14,990 nt of DNA, taken from NCBI GenBank assembly GCA_024763135.1, contig JANTGD010000045.1, positions 1 through 14,990 of the forward strand, written 5' to 3'. This DNA is from Thiotrichales bacterium (GTDB taxonomy: Bacteria; Pseudomonadota; Gammaproteobacteria; UWMA-0217). This document shows positions 7,164-13,816 of the stretch, in pieces. How positions within the stretch are numbered: the first letter of the stretch is position 1; each line of letters opens with the position of its first letter. The position numbers were made by a program, and so were the translations under genes. Below the pieces are notes generated by a model that worked only from the letters and a program-made list of their open reading frames with translations, was not told the DNA's origin and searched no databases.

Positions 7164-8390
7164 ATGAAGATTGAATCCTATTTACGCTTTATGGCCGACA
7201 AGGGAGCCTCTGATCTCTATTTAACGACGGGCGCCGCGCCGAGTGTTAAATTGCACGGTGACCTGGTTCCGATCTCGGAAACACCTCTGCGTGCGGGGGT
7301 GACTCAGGCGGTTGCATACGAAATCATGAATGAGGATCAGCGCCGGGATTTTGAGGCCACGCTGGAAATGAACCTTGGCCTCCCAATCCACGGTGTCGGG
7401 CGCTTTCGGGTCAACATTTATCGGCAGCGTGGAGAGGTTTCCATGGTGATCCGGTACATCAGTCCAAAGATCCCGACGTTGGAGTCACTGAATGTGCCGT
7501 TGGTGCTGCAAGAGCAGGTGATGCATAAATCCGGGTTGGTGCTGATGGTCGGGGCGACAGGTACCGGTAAATCTACGACTCTGGCGGCTATGCTGGAGTA
7601 TCGGAATCAGCAGCAGGCTGGACATATTCTGACGATCGAGGATCCCATAGAATTTACCTATACCCATGCCAAATCGATCGTTGGGCAGCGGGAAATCGGC
7701 ATTGACACGCTCTCCTACGGGAATGCGCTGCGCGAAGCTATGCGCGAAGCGCCCGATGTGATACTCATCGGTGAGATTCGCGACACAGAAACCATGCAAG
7801 CTGCCATCTCGTTTGCCGATACTGGGCATCTGGTTCTGTCAACCTTGCACGCAGTTAATGCCAATCAGGCCTTGGATCGGGTGATCAATCTGTTTCCGAG
7901 TGATGCGCGTAATCGGGTGCTACAGGATCTGGCACTCAATCTGCGTTGCATTGCATCGCAGCGGCTCATCTCCGGGCTCGAAGTCCGTCGTTTGCCAGCA
8001 GTAGAGGTATTGATCAATACGCCTTTTGTTGCAGATTTGATCGAGCGTGGTCGTGTGGGTGAGATCAAAGAGGTGATGGAAAAATCAGCGAGTGTGGGCA
8101 TGCAAACTTTTGATCAGTCCTTACTCTTTTTGTATCAAGCAGGCAAAATCAGCCGTGAAGAGGCCCTGGCCAACGCCGATTCACGCAACAATTTGGAATG
8201 GCGCATGAATTTTGGCGCCAACTCGGATGAGCTGACAGGGGAGTTTTCGATGCAGGATGCGGTCGCGCAAGATGATCCCACAGAGCCGAGTCTTCAGGGG
8301 TTGTTTGCATCGGGGGCCCGCGCCGATCCAAGCACCTCGATGTTAATGCGGCTGGATGACCTCAAGCCCTTTGATAAAACTAAGCTGTAG
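7164..8390 (+). CDS. Second PilU-like retraction ATPase
   Basis: A third PilT/PilU-family motor, 408 aa. Walker A GATGTGKST is at 130-138, the Asp box GHILTIEDPIEF at 153-164, Walker B VILIGEIRD at 199-207 (E204) and the His box DTGHLVLSTLHA at 219-230. All catalytic residues are present. It resembles PilU in lacking AIRNLIRE (FVADLIERGRV instead) and in its long C-terminal extension. That extension (about 350-408) differs from the upstream PilU tail, and the N-domain is diverged too. It is therefore an old paralogue, not a recent duplicate. The start is the ATG at 7164 with AAGGGAGA just upstream (7153-7160); an earlier ATG at 7134 adds 10 residues without family similarity. It probably joins or modulates PilT/PilU hexamers; its specific role is unknown. 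Confidence 0.88.
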   Translation: MKIESYLRFMADKGASDLYLTTGAAPSVKLHGDLVPISETPLRAGVTQAVAYEIMNEDQRRDFEATLEMNLGLPIHGVGRFRVNIYRQRGEVSMVIRYISPKIPTLESLNVPLVLQEQVMHKSGLVLMVGATGTGKSTTLAAMLEYRNQQQAGHILTIEDPIEFTYTHAKSIVGQREIGIDTLSYGNALREAMREAPDVILIGEIRDTETMQAAISFADTGHLVLSTLHAVNANQALDRVINLFPSDARNRVLQDLALNLRCIASQRLISGLEVRRLPAVEVLINTPFVADLIERGRVGEIKEVMEKSASVGMQTFDQSLLFLYQAGKISREEALANADSRNNLEWRMNFGANSDELTGEFSMQDAVAQDDPTEPSLQGLFASGARADPSTSMLMRLDDLKPFDKTKL

Positions 8391-8500
8391 CGACTGCGCT
8401 TTGCATTGCGGATTGGATGCAGGCTTGGTCGCTTGCTACGCGAGTCGCGCATCAACATCGGCTACAAGGTTTAGCAACCGAATGAGTGGTGATTCGGCGA

Positions 8501-8636
8501 ACCCCTGAAGTGCGCCAGCTACGCATTAAAAACGGTCATTTACGTAGGTAAACTCACATTTTTCGCCTTGATTCGACGCATCTCAGGGGCAAACTGAGCA
8601 GTCACTTCATTTTTTGACAACTCGCTGAGTAGTTAC
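8501..8636 (+). repeat. Repeat B, copy 2 (uninterrupted, 136 bp)
   Basis: It aligns along its full length with the interrupted copy after pilT and serves as the empty-site reference for element A. The left half can form a stem between CCCCTGA (8502-8508) and TCAGGGG (8583-8589). The right end, CGCTGAGTAGTTAC (8623-8636), differs at one position from the 14-bp end of element A. It lies between the convergent third ATPase gene and pyrC', 110 bp after one stop and 15 bp from the other. No classical terminator is visible in 8391-8651, so this structured repeat may fill that role. Confidence 0.85.
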
Positions 8637-8651
8637 CTGAATGATTGCCAC

Positions 8652-9938
8652 TCATTCCCCATTTGAGCGGCGGTAGACAACTCGCCCATCAACCAAGGTA
8701 TGGGTGACACGTCCTTGCATCAGCCAACGATTGAAGGGGGTGTTTTTCCCCCGGCTTAAGAATGCGTCGATGTCGCAACGCCATTCAGCATCCGTATCGA
8801 CGATGGCGATATCGGCCGGACGTCCGGGCTCCAGGCGACCCGTCTCCAAGCCCAGCACGGTGGCGGGTTGTGCCGTTAGCAGGGCGACAGCCTGGCAAAG
8901 ACTGAGTTGACCGTGCGCGACCAGTTTTAATGTCAGCGGCAGGAGTGTTTCCAAGCCAGAAATGCCTGGCTCGGTGGATTGAAATGGGGACAGTTTGGCA
9001 TCCAATTCATGGGGCGTGTGGTCCGCGCAGATGGCGCTAATGCCACCATTGGTCAATGCTTGTTGCAGCCCTTCTTTATCTCGCTGTGAGCGCAATGGCG
9101 GGCGCGTGTGACATAGGGGATTGAAATCGGCGACATCGATTTCAGTGAGCAGCAATTGGTGGATTGCAACATCAGCGGTCACGGGTAGCTCATCGTAGGC
9201 TGCGCGACGGATCATTTTCATCCCTTTTGCAGTCGATAAGCGGCAGAAATGGGCGCGCACGCCTGTTTGCTCGATGAGCGGCAGATAAAAGCCAATGGCG
9301 GCGGTTTCCGCGGATTCGGGAATACCAGGGAGTCCGAGTCGTGTGGATACTGAGCCCTCATGTACGCAACCCTGATCGGCCAATTCATGATTTTGCGGAT
9401 AGATGAAAACAGTTAGATCTAGACTGGCCGCATATTCCATCGCACGACGCAGAACATTGGCAGAGGCAACCGGCCGGTAGAGGTTTGTGACGCCAACACA
9501 GCCGGCTTCTTTGAGCGTGGCCATCTCCGCGAGCTGATCTCCTTTTAACCCTTTGGTCAAAGCACCCATAACCCGAATTTTGACTAATCCGACTTCATCC
9601 TGGCGTTGTTCGATGAACTCGATTTCTCCGGGTGTGTCGATCACAGGTTGGGTGTCGGGCGGACAGCACAACGTGGTGATTCCGCCGCTCACAGCGGCCT
9701 GCGCCTCTGATTGGATGTCGGCTTTATGTTCGAAACCGGGCTCTCCGAGCCGGGCGCTGAGTTCGATTATGCCGGGCATGACGAGGCACCCTGAGGCATC
9801 GATGGTGCGTTCTGCCGTGAAATCGTCCGGTGCGGCACCAACGGCGAGAATTTTGCCGTCGGCGACATGTAGACTGCAGATTTCGTCGCGCTTGTTCGCG
9901 GGATCAATCACACGCCCGTTTTGAATACTCAGCTTCAT
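8652..9938 (-). CDS. pyrC': Dihydroorotase-like PyrC' (probably non-catalytic scaffold)
   Basis: A 428-aa amidohydrolase-fold protein of the PyrC'/PyrX type. In Pseudomonas this protein has no dihydroorotase activity but is needed to assemble the PyrB dodecamer. The zinc-site HxH of active enzymes (DLHVHLREPG) is here ELSARLGEPG, with S61 and R63. The bridging Asp region reads GVTNLYRP, the mid-barrel His region IYPQNHELA, and the HxSTA His is Arg (HFCRLSTA, R233). Only the final Asp (D306 in ADHTPHELDAK) is kept. Activity is therefore unlikely. The start ATG at 9936-9938 overlaps the pyrB stop as ATGA, favouring it over an upstream ATG at 9968. A separate active dihydroorotase must exist elsewhere, by inference. 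Confidence 0.92.
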   Translation of the reverse strand: MKLSIQNGRVIDPANKRDEICSLHVADGKILAVGAAPDDFTAERTIDASGCLVMPGIIELSARLGEPGFEHKADIQSEAQAAVSGGITTLCCPPDTQPVIDTPGEIEFIEQRQDEVGLVKIRVMGALTKGLKGDQLAEMATLKEAGCVGVTNLYRPVASANVLRRAMEYAASLDLTVFIYPQNHELADQGCVHEGSVSTRLGLPGIPESAETAAIGFYLPLIEQTGVRAHFCRLSTAKGMKMIRRAAYDELPVTADVAIHQLLLTEIDVADFNPLCHTRPPLRSQRDKEGLQQALTNGGISAICADHTPHELDAKLSPFQSTEPGISGLETLLPLTLKLVAHGQLSLCQAVALLTAQPATVLGLETGRLEPGRPADIAIVDTDAEWRCDIDAFLSRGKNTPFNRWLMQGRVTHTLVDGRVVYRRSNGE

Positions 9939-10930
9939 GCGGCCACTCCAGAAGGAATGCCCAGGCACATGGACATCAGTGCCATGCGCACAGCGATTCC
10001 ATTGCTGACTTGTTCCAGAATGACTGATTGCGGTCCGTCTGCGACCTCTGAGGCAATCTCCACGCCCCGATTGACGGGGCCGGGATGCATCACGATCGCA
10101 TCGGGATGCGCGTATTCCAGCCGCTCCGGCGTCAATCCGTAAAGGCGGTAATATTCGTGCTCGCTGGGCAACAACGCGCCGGTCATACGTTCTTTTTGCA
10201 ATCGCAGCATGATCACCACATCGACATCTTTGAGTCCGTCGGTGAGTGAGTGGAAGACGTGGACGCCCAAATTCCGAACATTGGCGGGCAGCAGTGTCTT
10301 GGGTGCGATCACGCGTACTTCACCGGTATTGAGTGTATTCAGGGCGTGGATCTGCGATCGCGCAACCCGTGAGTGTAAAATATCGCCTACAATCGCTATC
10401 CGCAAAGCGGTGAGGTCCCCTTTGTGTTGCCGGATGGTAAAGACATCCAGCATGGCTTGGGTTGGATGCGCATGGCGACCGTCGCCGGCATTGATTACAC
10501 TGATATGCGGGGCAACATGCTGCGCGATTAATTGTGCAGCACCGCTCTGTTCGTGTCGTACCACGAACATATCACTGTGCATGGCTTCGAGGTTTCTCAA
10601 GGTATCGAGCAGGCTCTCTCCCTTCTTGGTGGCCGATACATTGATATTCATGTTCATGACATCTGCCGAGAGTCGTTTGGCAGCCAGTTCGAAGGTCGTG
10701 CGGGTGCGAGTGCTCGGTTCGAAAAATAAATTAAAAATCGTCTTGCCCCGTAATAAGGGCACTTTTTTAACCGGTTGTGCGGTGATGCTGAGAAAAGAAT
10801 TGGCGCGCTCCAGAATCTCGTTCAGCAAAGTAGCGGGCAGGCCTTCGATCGTTAAGAAGTGGCGTAAACGGCCATCTTCGGTCAGTTGCATGGAGGCGGG
10901 TAAGGGGCCCGGGCGAATAGGCGCGATCAT
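9935..10930 (-). CDS. pyrB: Aspartate carbamoyltransferase catalytic subunit
   Basis: It joins carbamoyl phosphate and aspartate to make carbamoyl aspartate, the committed step of pyrimidine synthesis. The 331-aa length fits class A enzymes of Pseudomonas type. FEPSTRTRT (70-78) binds carbamoyl phosphate. GDGRHAHPTQ (149-158), VGDILHSRVARS, the RLQKERM loop and HPGPVNRG are all intact. There is an N-terminal extension of about 20 residues before the usual LRHFLTIEGLP, as in the nucleotide-sensitive Pseudomonas enzyme. No PyrI regulatory subunit is present nearby; the partner is PyrC'. The ATG overlaps the pyrR stop (ATGA, 10927-10930), and the gene in turn overlaps pyrC', so all three are translationally linked. 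Confidence 0.97.
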   Translation of the reverse strand: MIAPIRPGPLPASMQLTEDGRLRHFLTIEGLPATLLNEILERANSFLSITAQPVKKVPLLRGKTIFNLFFEPSTRTRTTFELAAKRLSADVMNMNINVSATKKGESLLDTLRNLEAMHSDMFVVRHEQSGAAQLIAQHVAPHISVINAGDGRHAHPTQAMLDVFTIRQHKGDLTALRIAIVGDILHSRVARSQIHALNTLNTGEVRVIAPKTLLPANVRNLGVHVFHSLTDGLKDVDVVIMLRLQKERMTGALLPSEHEYYRLYGLTPERLEYAHPDAIVMHPGPVNRGVEIASEVADGPQSVILEQVSNGIAVRMALMSMCLGIPSGVAA

Positions 10931-11433
10931 GTAGCAATCAGTTCCAATTTCAGAGGGTCGGGACCATTGAGTTTGATCTGCTCATCCGGGGCTAGGTGGA
11001 GATGGTGACCACAGACATCGGGCTGGATGGGCAGCTCCCGGCCACTGCGTTCAACCAGCGCAACCAGGTGGACACTTGCGGGGCGACCAAAATCGAACAA
11101 TTCGTTGAGTGCCGCACGGATAGTACGGCCCGTATGCAATACATCGTCTACTAAAATAATGTGCTGATCGTCTACCGTGAAGGGGAGTTCTGATGGCTGC
11201 ACGACGGGGTGTAGGCCGCGTCGACTGAAATCGTCACGATAATAATTAATATTGAGTTTCCCCAATCGTTGCGACAGATTCAGGCGGGTATGCAGGCGCT
11301 CCGCGATCCACACACCCCCTGTATGGATACCAACCATGGCAGGGTGTTGCAGCCCTTTGTCGTCAATGTAGTGACGCAGATCGATGGCGATCTGATCCAC
11401 GAGTCGTTCGGCGTTAAGTGCTACGTGTTGCAT
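10927..11433 (-). CDS. pyrR: PyrR: uracil phosphoribosyltransferase / pyrimidine operon regulator
   Basis: A 168-aa phosphoribosyltransferase-fold protein of the PyrR family. The PRPP loop ILVDDVLHTGRT (about 93-104) and the flanking NELFDFGRP are intact, as are MVGIHTGG (33-40) and DDFSRRG (67-73). In Gram-positives PyrR binds pyr mRNA. In gammaproteobacteria its regulatory role is less clear, and it may mainly salvage uracil. The ATG at 11431-11433 gives the family-typical N-terminus (MQHVALNAERL) and length, but I see no Shine-Dalgarno before it. A longer frame from a TTG at 11553 adds 40 unconserved residues. Translation could instead be coupled to the short upstream frame that ends 20 nt inside pyrR. 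Confidence 0.93.
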   Translation of the reverse strand: MQHVALNAERLVDQIAIDLRHYIDDKGLQHPAMVGIHTGGVWIAERLHTRLNLSQRLGKLNINYYRDDFSRRGLHPVVQPSELPFTVDDQHIILVDDVLHTGRTIRAALNELFDFGRPASVHLVALVERSGRELPIQPDVCGHHLHLAPDEQIKLNGPDPLKLELIAT

Positions 11434-11668
11434 GGCAAACGTCGGGGTTGAGTGAATAAACTGAGTGGTATGCTGCCCGGGCAGCTCGCTGGTCGGCAAT
11501 TGAGGGTGTTGCAGATCGTCGCAAGAAGCTAGCGCGCGAAGCACAGTGAGCAAACCTTATCAAATCACTAGGCGCAGGAGCGAGCAGCGAGTCATGCAGT
11601 GAGTTGGCTATATCACTGTTCTGCCACAGCCACCAATAAGTCTTGGGGTGGCAGTCCTTTTTTGTCAT
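11414..11668 (-). CDS. Possible 84-aa upstream frame overlapping pyrR
   Basis: I do not recognise this protein. An ATG 4 nt after the ruvX stop opens an 84-codon frame that ends 20 nt inside pyrR. It begins MTKKDCHPKTYWWLWQ and becomes Ala/Ser/Arg-rich. GGTGGAG, formed by the last codons of ruvX, lies about 9 nt before the ATG and could act as a ribosome site. Early codons cover a strong hairpin (11621-11654). It may be a leader frame that feeds ribosomes to pyrR, which lacks its own site, or simply chance open sequence in a 239-bp gap. Composition does not look strongly coding. Low confidence. Confidence 0.22.
   Translation of the reverse strand: MTKKDCHPKTYWWLWQNSDIANSLHDSLLAPAPSDLIRFAHCASRASFLRRSATPSIADQRAARAAYHSVYSLNPDVCHATRST
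11621..11654 (-). promoter_or_regulatory. Alternative-hairpin region upstream of pyrR
   Basis: Two mutually exclusive stems share the same arms. CTGCCAC (11621-11627) pairs with GTGGCAG (11648-11654). GCCACC (11629-11634) pairs with GGTGGC (11647-11652). It lies between ruvX and pyrR, about 190 nt before the pyrR start. On the pyr-reading strand the hairpin is not followed by a T-run, so it is not a simple terminator. A T-run follows on the opposite strand (11657-11663). It could be a leader structure for pyrRBC'; that is inference. Confidence 0.35.
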
Positions 11669-11672
11669 TGCC

Positions 11673-12137
11673 CTATTCTCCACCACTTCTAAGCCATTGC
11701 TCAATGATAATCGCAGCAGCCTGACGATCGATTTCCGCTTTAGCAACTTTCTTTCGCCGGCCCTGACGGCGCTGCGATTTAAGTCGTTCATTGGCTTCAA
11801 ACGAGGAAAAGGCTTCGTTGATCAATGTGACAGGGAGTTGATAGCGGGATTCCAATTGCTTTGCGAAGGCAATAATTTCTTTTTCCAAGGCACTGCTCTC
11901 GCCTGTGTCCAAGCGTGGAATCCCTAACAATAGTTCGGCAGGCGCCCAATCGCGCAGGAGGCCGTCCAAGGTGGACCAAGGCAGCTGCGGGTGGGTGTAC
12001 GTGATAGTTTCTAAAGGGGTTGCAGTGCGCGTCAAGGTATTGCCGGAGGCAATGCCAATCCGGCTTCTGCCGTAGTCGAGGGCCAATACTTTTTTTGGCT
12101 GTGTGACCGCAGGGGGATCGATGGCTGTCATTGCCAC
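11673..12137 (-). CDS. ruvX: YqgF/RuvX family putative Holliday-junction nuclease
   Basis: An RNase H-fold protein of the YqgF family, 154 aa, linked to pre-16S rRNA processing or Holliday-junction resolution. The first catalytic Asp is in LALDYGRSRIGIA (D21), GIP is at 72-74, and the last acidic residue is D137 in AEIDRQAAAIII. The central motif, DERLST in E. coli, reads NEAFSS here (N107, E108, A109), so the Glu is kept but the flanking Asp and Arg are not. A basic patch, SQRRQGRRKK, is at 121-130. The start is a GTG at 12135-12137 or an ATG two codons later (12129-12131); a weak AGAG sits before the GTG. It lies 60 bp after algH, as in many gammaproteobacteria. Confidence 0.9.
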   Translation of the reverse strand: MAMTAIDPPAVTQPKKVLALDYGRSRIGIASGNTLTRTATPLETITYTHPQLPWSTLDGLLRDWAPAELLLGIPRLDTGESSALEKEIIAFAKQLESRYQLPVTLINEAFSSFEANERLKSQRRQGRRKKVAKAEIDRQAAAIIIEQWLRSGGE

Positions 12138-12197
12138 GCAAGCTCTGGGCGTGTGAATTCTGCCAGGCTTGTAGATGCGAAAGTCAGCATGGAGTGA

Positions 12198-12758
12198 CTA
12201 TGCATGTCCCGCCGAAGAGCCGAGCAGGGACAAGTCGACTCCTAGCTTCGCTGCTGCTGCGCGCCAACGCTGCTCAACGGGCAGTTTGAAAACGATTTCC
12301 GGATCGGACTCTGAGGTGAGCCAGGCATTGGCTGCAAGTTCATCTTCGAGTTGGCCGGGGCCCCATCCGGAATAGCCCAGTAGGAAGAGCGCGTCCTGCG
12401 GACCTGTCCCTTCCAGTAAGGCATGGATGATATCTTCCGATGAGGTGACTGCAAAGTCGTTACCGACTGTGAGCGTGTTTTGCCACTGTCGGTCGGCGCT
12501 GTGGAGAATAAAACCGCGCTCGGTCTGGACGGGACCGCCTGCAAACAGAGGCGCTTGAGCCAGGGGGCTGTCAGGATCGAATTCGAGGCTCTGTTGTTGC
12601 AATAATTCACTGACCTGCAGCGCATACGGGCGATTTACTGTAAACCCAAGCGCGCCCTCAGCGTTATGTTCGCAGACGAGCGTCAGGGTTTCAGCAAAGT
12701 TAGGGTCCTGCATGCCTGGCATGGCAATCAGAAACTGGTTCGAGAGATTCAAACTCAA
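12198..12758 (-). CDS. algH: YqgE/AlgH family protein
   Basis: A 186-aa protein of the YqgE/AlgH (DUF179) family. Hallmarks are NQFLIAMPGMQDPNF at the N-terminus, ALGFTVNRP, LFAGGPVQTERGFILH and LFLLGYSGWGPGQLEDEL. Length is normal. The family was first connected with alginate regulation in Pseudomonas, but its molecular role is unknown. The start is an unusual TTG at 12756-12758. It is favoured by a strong GGAGGG at 12766-12771 with a 7-nt spacer and by the family-typical distance to NQFLIAMPG. It is the first gene of the algH-ruvX-pyrR-pyrB-pyrC' run. Confidence 0.94.
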   Translation of the reverse strand: MSLNLSNQFLIAMPGMQDPNFAETLTLVCEHNAEGALGFTVNRPYALQVSELLQQQSLEFDPDSPLAQAPLFAGGPVQTERGFILHSADRQWQNTLTVGNDFAVTSSEDIIHALLEGTGPQDALFLLGYSGWGPGQLEDELAANAWLTSESDPEIVFKLPVEQRWRAAAAKLGVDLSLLGSSAGHA

Positions 12759-12765
12759 CCAACTA

Positions 12766-12771
12766 CCCTCC
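12766..12771 (-). promoter_or_regulatory. Strong Shine-Dalgarno supporting the algH TTG start
   Basis: GGAGGG on the minus strand with a 7-nt spacer to TTG. No ATG or GTG in frame offers a similar arrangement, so this site decides the start. Confidence 0.7.
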
Positions 12772-12780
12772 GCGCTATTT

Positions 12781-12807
12781 AGAATACCTGGGTTGGGATA
12801 GTAACAA
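12781..12807 (-). promoter_or_regulatory. Weak candidate promoter for algH operon
   Basis: On the minus strand TTGTTA (12802-12807) is followed after 15 nt by TATTCT (12781-12786), each four of six to consensus but with short spacing. It lies about 22 nt upstream of the algH start. It is the best pair I can see, but still weak. Confidence 0.25.
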
Positions 12808-12918
12808 GAGCAGGGCAGCAGTGCATCCGCTGGGAATGTTTTAGATGAAGCGCGGCGCTTTGGATTCGAGACCTGGAACGAAGAAAACGCAGACCAATTC
12901 GATATACTAATACGATTC

Positions 12919-13059
12919 GTAACGACTCAGCGTATTCATCTTTTGCCCCGTCTCGGCGTTATTTTCGTACTCGAATGGACTCATATTAACTCTATGCTCA
13001 CATTCTCCGTGCGAAAATGCCTTGATAGGTACCAAAATCTAAACACGCTGAGTCGTTAC
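12919..13059 (-). mobile_element. MITE-like element A, copy 2 (141 bp)
   Basis: It has the same length and the same perfect 14-bp inverted ends as copy 1 at 5458, in the opposite orientation. About a dozen mismatches separate the two over 141 bp by hand alignment. Unlike copy 1, the flanks (TACGATTC and CTGTAAGG) show no direct duplication, so the insertion is older or its flanks were rearranged. Repeat C copy 2 starts only 9 bp further on. Confidence 0.9.
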
Positions 13060-13068
13060 CTGTAAGGA

Positions 13069-13222
13069 AGCTCTGATCAATTCGTAACACGGCTTCTTGC
13101 GGCGCAAAATCGCCCACTTCTGCGTTGCGGATCTTTGCAATAGCCAGCTATTACCTGCGACCCGCGCCTTGAGCTGGACGATTTTTCACCACAATCTGCT
13201 CGCGCCAGAATGAATCAGAGCT
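13069..13222 (+). mobile_element. Repeat C, copy 2: complete 154-bp palindromic element
   Basis: The ends are near-perfect inverted repeats: AGCTCTGATCAATTC at the left and the complement of AGCTCTGATTCATTC at the right (13 of 15). The centre is AATAGC-CA-GCTATT. Arms between ends and centre also pair loosely (for example CGCAAAATCGCCCA with the complement of TGGACGATTTTTCA), so the whole unit can form one long hairpin or cruciform. It has no open frame. It is the only copy of this family in the window with both ends. It is probably a non-autonomous mobile or REP-type element. Confidence 0.82.
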
Positions 13223-13224
13223 TT

Positions 13225-13271
13225 CGTAAATGACTATTTTTTTAACGCAGATCTGGCGTATGTTGGGGGTT
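13225..13271 (-). repeat. Repeat B, copy 3 (47-bp fragment)
   Basis: On the minus strand this matches the left ~47 bp of repeat B. Shared with copy 2 are CGTAAATGAC, a T-run followed by AAxGC, and CTGGCG (plus-strand reading). Several mismatches show it is old. It starts right after repeat C copy 2 and lacks the right half of B. Confidence 0.65.
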
Positions 13272-13816
13272 AGCTAAGTCGTCAAGATATTTCATAGTAA
13301 ACCCTCATACACTGCGGCCCGGATGTTACGTTTCGGTGTTGCACCGGCTTGACAGTGCATCGCGATGCTTGGGCCGGTGTGGCCTTGTGCCTGAGTGTCC
13401 ATAGATCCGCTGAATAAGGCTTTACTATGGATTGTCTTAGTATATTGATGTTTTCCAGTTAGAATAGGCGCCGACTCAAATCGATGGACCGAGAGCAGCT
13501 GTGACTGATTTTTGCGCAATGCGGTATGGCATCGCTACGCTAAAAAAACAAACCACCGATCTATTGGCTGGCCCGCCGCTGATGTATACGATTGCTCAGC
13601 ATCGCTGGGTGAATAGCGGGGATGCGTGCTTTTGTGCTCCATTCGTGACTTTACGAGACGCATAGCCGTGCTTTCCAACACAAGTCTGGCACAATGGAGA
13701 AACTCCAAGCGTGCACTGCGTGCGCATTGCTCGAACAGGCAAACGGGACTTGCTCATCGTTCATTCTATCCATCGTACTCAACAACCTCGCCGGTAACAG
13801 GCCGTTTAAGCTTGAT
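13272..13816. other. Gap upstream of tonB without a recognised gene
   Basis: About 545 bp. A 54-codon frame from a GTG at 13501 to a TAG at 13663-13665 has a weak purine stretch before it, but its product (starting MTDFCAMRYGIATLKK) is not recognised. A 75-codon minus-strand frame (13292-13519) likewise looks non-coding. No gshB remnant is recognisable, although gshB usually precedes tonB in related genomes. A tonB promoter must lie here, but I find no strong -35/-10 pair. Confidence 0.45.

Noticed and set aside
11621..11664. Hairpin plus T-run as a plus-strand intrinsic terminator
   Set aside because: No plus-strand gene ends nearby; all genes around are minus-strand. A leader structure for pyrR was kept as the weaker but more sensible option.
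5374..13271. Scattered repeats as a CRISPR array
   Set aside because: Units are ~140-150 bp, palindromic, in both orientations and kilobases apart; there are no regular spacers or cas genes.
13501..13665. 54-codon plus-strand frame upstream of tonB
   Set aside because: Short, poor ribosome site, no recognisable similarity, and it lies in a repeat-rich gap; not enough to call a gene.
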